A stretch of DNA of 64,000 nucleotides from Rhynchopus euleeides (lineage: Eukaryota > Euglenozoa > Diplonemea > Diplonemida > Diplonemidae): assembly GCA_963210315.1 (NCBI GenBank), contig OY723246.1:124001-188000 (forward strand), given 5' to 3'. Both the position numbers and the translations under genes were made by a program. Position 1 is the stretch's first letter, and each line of letters begins with the position of its first letter. This document shows positions 60,401 to 64,000 of the stretch, one piece after another. The notes beneath the pieces were generated by a model, which saw only the letters and a list, made by a program, of their open reading frames with translations, was not told the DNA's origin and made no database searches.

Positions 60401-62752
60401 GACGTCCACCACCACAACAGACATATTCTGCAGGTTGCTTCCCGCGAGCACTTTTGCTTGCAGTGCAGCACCCACAAACAGCGGGAGCTGTTGGTACACC
60501 TCGATGGTGCCAATGTGCCGCCCGTCAGGCGACATCAGAGGCCTGTATGCTGCCATCGGGTGGTCGGTGTGGAAGGACACCGGGAATGTCAGCTTCACAG
60601 GCACCCACGTGGTGTGGCCACTGGGCCTCGTTGCTGTGGCCGCAAGGGGATCGCCGATGTTGCCCGCAAACATGCGGCTTGCGTTGTATTTGAAAGCCGG
60701 CAGCGTGTAGGTGTAGACAGGCGTGCGTGAGATCAGCTGGGGCTCCAAGAGATTCACGCCGTACCGCCACCCTTCGTTCGTCTCTGCCACACTGCCGACA
60801 ACACCGTCGTTCCTCTCACTGTCTGCCCTGTCGTCCGTCTTGTGGCCCCTGTTGAGGAAGAACCCTTGTGTCGTGAACACCTGGAAGCGCATGTCTTCGT
60901 AGGTCGTGTCCGCATTTATCATCAAGCGGTACATCAGAAGGAAGCGTGCATCGAACTCGCTCCACGTACCGTTGAAGCCGTAGAAGATGTCCTCCGCCAC
61001 CTTCAGCCTGTACTCCATGGATGCGATCTCTTTCCGCAGCGACCCCACCACACGGTCGATGATGTTGCTGCGTATTGTGTCCGACAGCTCCACTGTGTTC
61101 TTCTCGGAGCTGTCGTACGCAAGGTGGAGGGCTCTCCTGCCGTTGTCGATGGCCCTGTCGGTGGACTGCCGCCCTGCCACCGTTGCAAGCCAGAATGTCA
61201 CACACGCAATCAGCAAGAGCAGCGTCACGCTCAACCCAGTGCTCGCTACTTTCAGCGGGATGCTGAAGGTTGACGCCTTCACTTCATCCGGCAGCGACAC
61301 GGCACTACGCCGCTGCAGCAGAAACAGCGCCGCAAACGCCACTACATCCACACACACCACAACAAGGCAGGCAGCGGTCACGCCTGACATCTCGAAGTCG
61401 GGCGACGTGTCCAGCTTCGGCCGTGTGTGTGCCACAACCTCCGGCTCTGGTGTGGGTGTGGAGGGGTTGGATGGGGGCAGCTCACCACGCGACAGCGTCA
61501 CGCCGGTCAGCGCGTACCCAGACCCAGGGATGTGGCGCCCGTGCTTCTCTGCAAACGCCTGCAGCTTCGGGGTGGAGTGGTAGTCGACTGTGTGTACGGG
61601 GATCGTGATGTTGTGCGAGTACCCACGCACCCTGTACCACTGCAGGTAGTACGGTGCAGACACCATGATGTACGCCGCCACACCTGCCGTCTGTGCGCTG
61701 CGCACAGACGTGGTCAGCGGACACGCGCCGGTCTCCGCTATCAGCAGGATCTTGCCTGCCAGGCCTGCAAAGTCCGACACCTCGCAGCCCTCGTAGGGCA
61801 GCTCTGCCGTGTACACCACCTCGTCCTGCTGCGTGGTGTAGGGAAGCGACCACGACGATGATGTGTGCAGCAGTGTCTCGCGCTTGCGGGGCAGCATGAG
61901 GTTCCCCATCACGCACAGCTTCTCTGCGCCCGGCAGCTGCAGCTCCACCGTGCACATCTCGCACAGCGGCTCCTGTGCGGGGCTGTCCAGCGAACCGCAC
62001 GTGTCTCTCAGGTCCATGGAGCTCCAGGGGCAGTAGTCCCACGGGTAGTCCTGTGGGCTGTCGAGGTAGCCTGCCGGCATGTCGTTGCACTGATACTGGA
62101 ACTTCCCCTTCACCTTCACACCCCTGTCGAGGGCGGCAAGCACGTAGTCAGCCTCGTGCCGCGCTGCATAGAGGGAGGGGAACGTCTCCACGCCTTCGCT
62201 CGACCCGGACATGATCCACCAGTAGTAGTACGGCCAGTAGTCAATAACGAACAGCATCGCCGCACCTGCTGCCTGTGCACGTTTCGCCCGTTCCGTATAC
62301 CCGCAGTCACCCACATCCCTGGACAGCACAATCTTCCCCGCAAAGCTCTTGTTACCGACAGTGTAGTCTGTAGCATCACACCCAGCACGAGAGCTCCCGA
62401 CGCTGAGGTCTCCCACAGCTTCGATCTCCAGCTCTTGATTGTTCAGTGGGTGGTACAGGTCGATGTGCGCATCAGGTGCGTACGGCTCGAACACGTTGTC
62501 CATCGCACACATCCACGTCCGCAGCTCAGGCGGGTCTGTGATGACGAGCCGCATCGGGCAGCTCTTTTCGCAGTAGTCGAACACCATCCACGAAGTTGTG
62601 TTGCATATGAGGTCCTTGTTCGGGTTGTCATACTCGTTGATGTATGCGTCCAGATCAGGTACAATCGCTTTGACACAGGAATCCGGGTCTGTGGGGCACT
62701 GCGGCTCTGCACCCACCACCAGCAGCAGGGCAACACCTAGCATGCCTGCCAT
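57482..62752 (-). CDS. Receptor-type class III adenylate cyclase, 1,756 aa
   Basis: ATG 62752 follows GCAGTGTGCAG directly and opens a signal peptide (MAGMLGVALLLVVGAEPQ). Layout (residues): PA-like domain ~117-180 (FAGKIVLSRDVGDCGYTERA); second PA-like domain ~317-375 (LAGKILLIAETGACPLTTSV); membrane segments ~455-480 and ~505-525; an extracellular Cache-like region ~525-960; a LamG/concanavalin-like fold ~975-1137 (NGQLYLYVLKYGC, RCRVFVNGTEYSTG); membrane segment ~1215-1240; HAMP-like linker; cyclase domain ~1310-1480; degenerate second cyclase-like domain ~1600-1740 (GNVFSGYVGAGRQRFV). Catalytic motifs: LFTDVQGSTRLWE (metal Asp), YEVKTIGDAFMVAF (Lys and second Asp) and CDYFGPTVNRAAR (Asp, Asn, Arg). 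Lys plus Asp in the base pocket specify ATP. The motifs closely recall trypanosomatid receptor adenylate cyclases, though those have one cyclase domain and one membrane span. Makes cAMP at the cell or flagellar membrane. Confidence 0.9.
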   Translation of the reverse strand: MAGMLGVALLLVVGAEPQCPTDPDSCVKAIVPDLDAYINEYDNPNKDLICNTTSWMVFDYCEKSCPMRLVITDPPELRTWMCAMDNVFEPYAPDAHIDLYHPLNNQELEIEAVGDLSVGSSRAGCDATDYTVGNKSFAGKIVLSRDVGDCGYTERAKRAQAAGAAMLFVIDYWPYYYWWIMSGSSEGVETFPSLYAARHEADYVLAALDRGVKVKGKFQYQCNDMPAGYLDSPQDYPWDYCPWSSMDLRDTCGSLDSPAQEPLCEMCTVELQLPGAEKLCVMGNLMLPRKRETLLHTSSSWSLPYTTQQDEVVYTAELPYEGCEVSDFAGLAGKILLIAETGACPLTTSVRSAQTAGVAAYIMVSAPYYLQWYRVRGYSHNITIPVHTVDYHSTPKLQAFAEKHGRHIPGSGYALTGVTLSRGELPPSNPSTPTPEPEVVAHTRPKLDTSPDFEMSGVTAACLVVVCVDVVAFAALFLLQRRSAVSLPDEVKASTFSIPLKVASTGLSVTLLLLIACVTFWLATVAGRQSTDRAIDNGRRALHLAYDSSEKNTVELSDTIRSNIIDRVVGSLRKEIASMEYRLKVAEDIFYGFNGTWSEFDARFLLMYRLMINADTTYEDMRFQVFTTQGFFLNRGHKTDDRADSERNDGVVGSVAETNEGWRYGVNLLEPQLISRTPVYTYTLPAFKYNASRMFAGNIGDPLAATATRPSGHTTWVPVKLTFPVSFHTDHPMAAYRPLMSPDGRHIGTIEVYQQLPLFVGAALQAKVLAGSNLQNMSVVVVDVTDKAILGAHNIGTEASKAEGLAFIGKYDPMHGLYSVYNHPSIRVTALANYLDSLSADGWTSHAGVFDQREYFSEQPFVTLAKVTASGGRAADTGVHRWDVEMRDGACGSCVVFDAQLQKEVLMFDGATTLHVYRNMTRHTPLVAQSQVSGPGEPWRSRYEAFNDRLVHADGSECVAHMWHETADEAKKHCLVRHDISIGSDFMVSMRVRPDVAYTETAPSATTPRLFSDSLVGDANIRLFANGQLYLYVLKYGCRTKAYEGGFPVGEWTTVTAVVGGKRCRVFVNGTEYSTGHDGRDPISTQEEWNPALTLHNVRLHANPYRSGQLFKGRIDSLQLFRYSMSDKEVQSLHTADKLVRDVPSVRHYTQTSTLALNGETRAGVNWSVAVVVPRGDIMRVVDTNRRVTLEDVQVEEDNTTKELTQRANTTVMVIAAIAVTSVLVFLVFNHMMTRSIERFAHEILRVSQADVEGIDTLDGQTSLLLEVNVMQGAMKTLVENMREYKTFMPEAIFMGEQPSYTQELSDAPGQLTGHAAVLFTDVQGSTRLWEACTEEMAEALRLHNTLIREVIAEQGGYEVKTIGDAFMVAFPDIDTAVGFGLRTQERLFQAAWPVGLLEVVQAPGDDARGLNGLRLRMGVTHGAVNVEHNEVVRRCDYFGPTVNRAARLEANGMCGGVAVEEAVVAGLAAVQQQQVVVVPLGTRSLKGIGDIPMCLLVPASIPQRAAHVHEGDHPPNPLSRKTSAASLGSAGTWDNNSKGSDESSNAKHRTKLHALGRFHEQLTEVRSATTAHVDCVVCGVSAAVVTTLADGNLGRVVACLGRSDGRLLNVCGTAALVAWNVMAPCTGHLEAALRFACLVIGKGSDMHCGIGSGNVFSGYVGAGRQRFVTAVGHCVQVCQRLHAMAMQQDQAVLFAAQDAQVTDTMQARGLAVPAGQLRNAGAMSDVCAVLCDVVASRLENKKGLFSKVKSEPHRE

Positions 62753-64000
62753 CTGCACACTGCTGTGCAGATGAGGTGTGCGCTGTTGGGGTGTGGTGCG
62801 GTGGTGCGGTGGTACGCCACAAGGTGATGCTGACCCAATGCCTGCCCCCAACCAACGGAAACAAGGGGGTGTGGGAAGGGCATCGCTGCGAGCTTTCTGA
62901 ATGTTGCCAGCTTCGGCGGTGGAGACAAAAACACGGGCCAATGCAGCGCCCGCCTCTGGTGCCTCTGCTGTACTTCACGCACATGACACAGGTCCTTGCG
63001 AAACTGCCACACACACAGTGATTCTTTTCCATTGGGGGCATTCGCCCAAGGTGCACAAAAGTGAGCACTCTAACAACAGGCATCACACTGGCACTGTTTG
63101 GCACAGGGTGAAGACACAGCCGTCTCGTCACACCAACAGCTTCTGACTCAGTGAAGGGACTCATGTGTGACGAACACACCGGGCACCTTCCCCTTGGTAC
63201 GATCTCCACCGCATCCACGACGCGAGGGAAGCACCTTGGCAGACACTGCTGGATGCTCCGAGGCCAGGTGTTGCAAGAAGCCGGTTCACTCAGCGCACTG
63301 ATGACACGACCCACCACCCCACCCCCCCATACGCACCACACAAGTGGCCGTCGTCCGCAGGGTCAATCCAACCTACCCATCACGCGACATGTCACACATA
63401 TTCTTCTTGCAAGCAAAGGCATCAGTCGGAACAGGGAAGCTCCAGGCGGATGTGTTTGTTTCTTTCAACTCTTGGCAACAAACCCCACTCAGAATGTGGC
63501 TACCGCACACGCACATCCACGCTTCGTCGTTTCTGACGCGGATGGATGCGGCATGGAGCGTAACCGGCACCCTGACCAGTATGGCGGGGAGGGCAAGGGC
63601 AGAGCAGCAGGCTACTGCATAGCGCGATGCAAGGCCCTCGCATATTCTCGAGGTGTGATGTGTTGACGCTTCGACGCAAACCCTGTGGGACACGTCAGCG
63701 GCCGGATAAAGAGTTGGAGAGATTTGTATGCAGGACACATTTGGATATCGGCTGCGGCGTGCCATGTTCTGCTCACACGAGTGGTGCGACAAGAACAAAG
63801 GGGGGCGGGTGCTGCGGAAGGCGCAAAAACCTATAAATGGGACAAAACAAGCCCGGCTTGGCCCGAACAAACTGGAGGGTGCGAAGCCCCTCCACGCCCC
63901 CCCCACCGAAGGGGCCAAGCCTCGGCAAGTATAGACATATCAGCAAGCGTCATATAAACCGCAATGGCAAGGAAAGGCGATGGCCTAACGTATTGGAGAG
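62753..64000. other. Upstream region of the cyclase gene, no gene seen
   Basis: Roughly 1.2 kb to the window edge. 63655-63690 contains GATGTGTTGACGCTTC, the core of the 184-bp repeat, with diverged flanks. 63825-63840 has CCTATAAATGG, and 63870-63920 has the palindrome-like GAAGCCCCTCC...GAAGGGGCC. No ORF has coding-like composition on either strand. Confidence 0.4.

Overview
This window is GC-rich protist nuclear DNA. I infer a euglenozoan, most like a diplonemid or a relative of kinetoplastids; the lineage call is moderate, not firm. Twelve host genes, and the 5' part of a thirteenth (a giant gene that leaves the window at position 1), all read on the minus strand over about 62 kb, often with short gaps. 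Most chosen start codons are preceded, within roughly 0-90 bases, by a C-rich pyrimidine tract ending in AG, as expected for spliced-leader acceptors in polycistronic units. Two genes also carry ordinary cis-introns (GT...CAG, donors mostly GTATG, as short as 50-51 nt). I could not find a spliced-leader RNA gene, tRNA or rRNA here.

In transcription order (right to left) the host genes are: a multidomain receptor-type class III adenylate cyclase (62752-57482); an SLC10A7-like membrane transporter (47708-46536); a low-complexity coiled-coil protein (43346-41904); a PB1 / Cys-His-repeat / UBA protein built like a p62/NBR1 autophagy receptor (40539-38668); a second coiled-coil protein (37143-35734); a PPR-like, probably mitochondrial, protein (33635-31143); the tri-snRNP protein SART1/Snu66 in five exons (30784-27695); a small probably mitochondrial membrane protein (26858-26190); a GH47 alpha-mannosidase (25237-23720); a B-box zinc-finger protein (22201-21287); a coiled-coil protein (21155-20256); an EF-hand protein in five exons (18366-15542); and a giant secreted protein with EF-hands and beta-rich calcium-binding-type repeats (14368 to beyond position 1), which has one frameshift near 3450.

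Mobile DNA breaks up this array. The main insertion is an 8.6-kb plus-strand non-LTR retrotransposon (48554-57174) with an exact 15-bp target-site duplication. It encodes a coiled-coil ORF1 and a very large ORF2 (OTU-like cysteine protease, AP endonuclease, reverse transcriptase, CCHC knuckle, RNase H, Cys/His tail). The two ORFs share one frame and are separated by a single TAG. The element sits inside a ~223-bp tandem repeat related to a 184-bp dispersed repeat found three times here (16029, 43575, 46159), one copy lying in an intron of the EF-hand gene. A 1.15-kb foldback element with ~360-bp inverted arms lies at 18985-20132, and weaker transposon remnants are at 37585 and 43746.

The points most worth following up are the readthrough-type OTU retrotransposon, the novel Cys-His repeats of the PB1/UBA protein, the 184-bp repeat family, and the giant bacterial-looking secreted protein.
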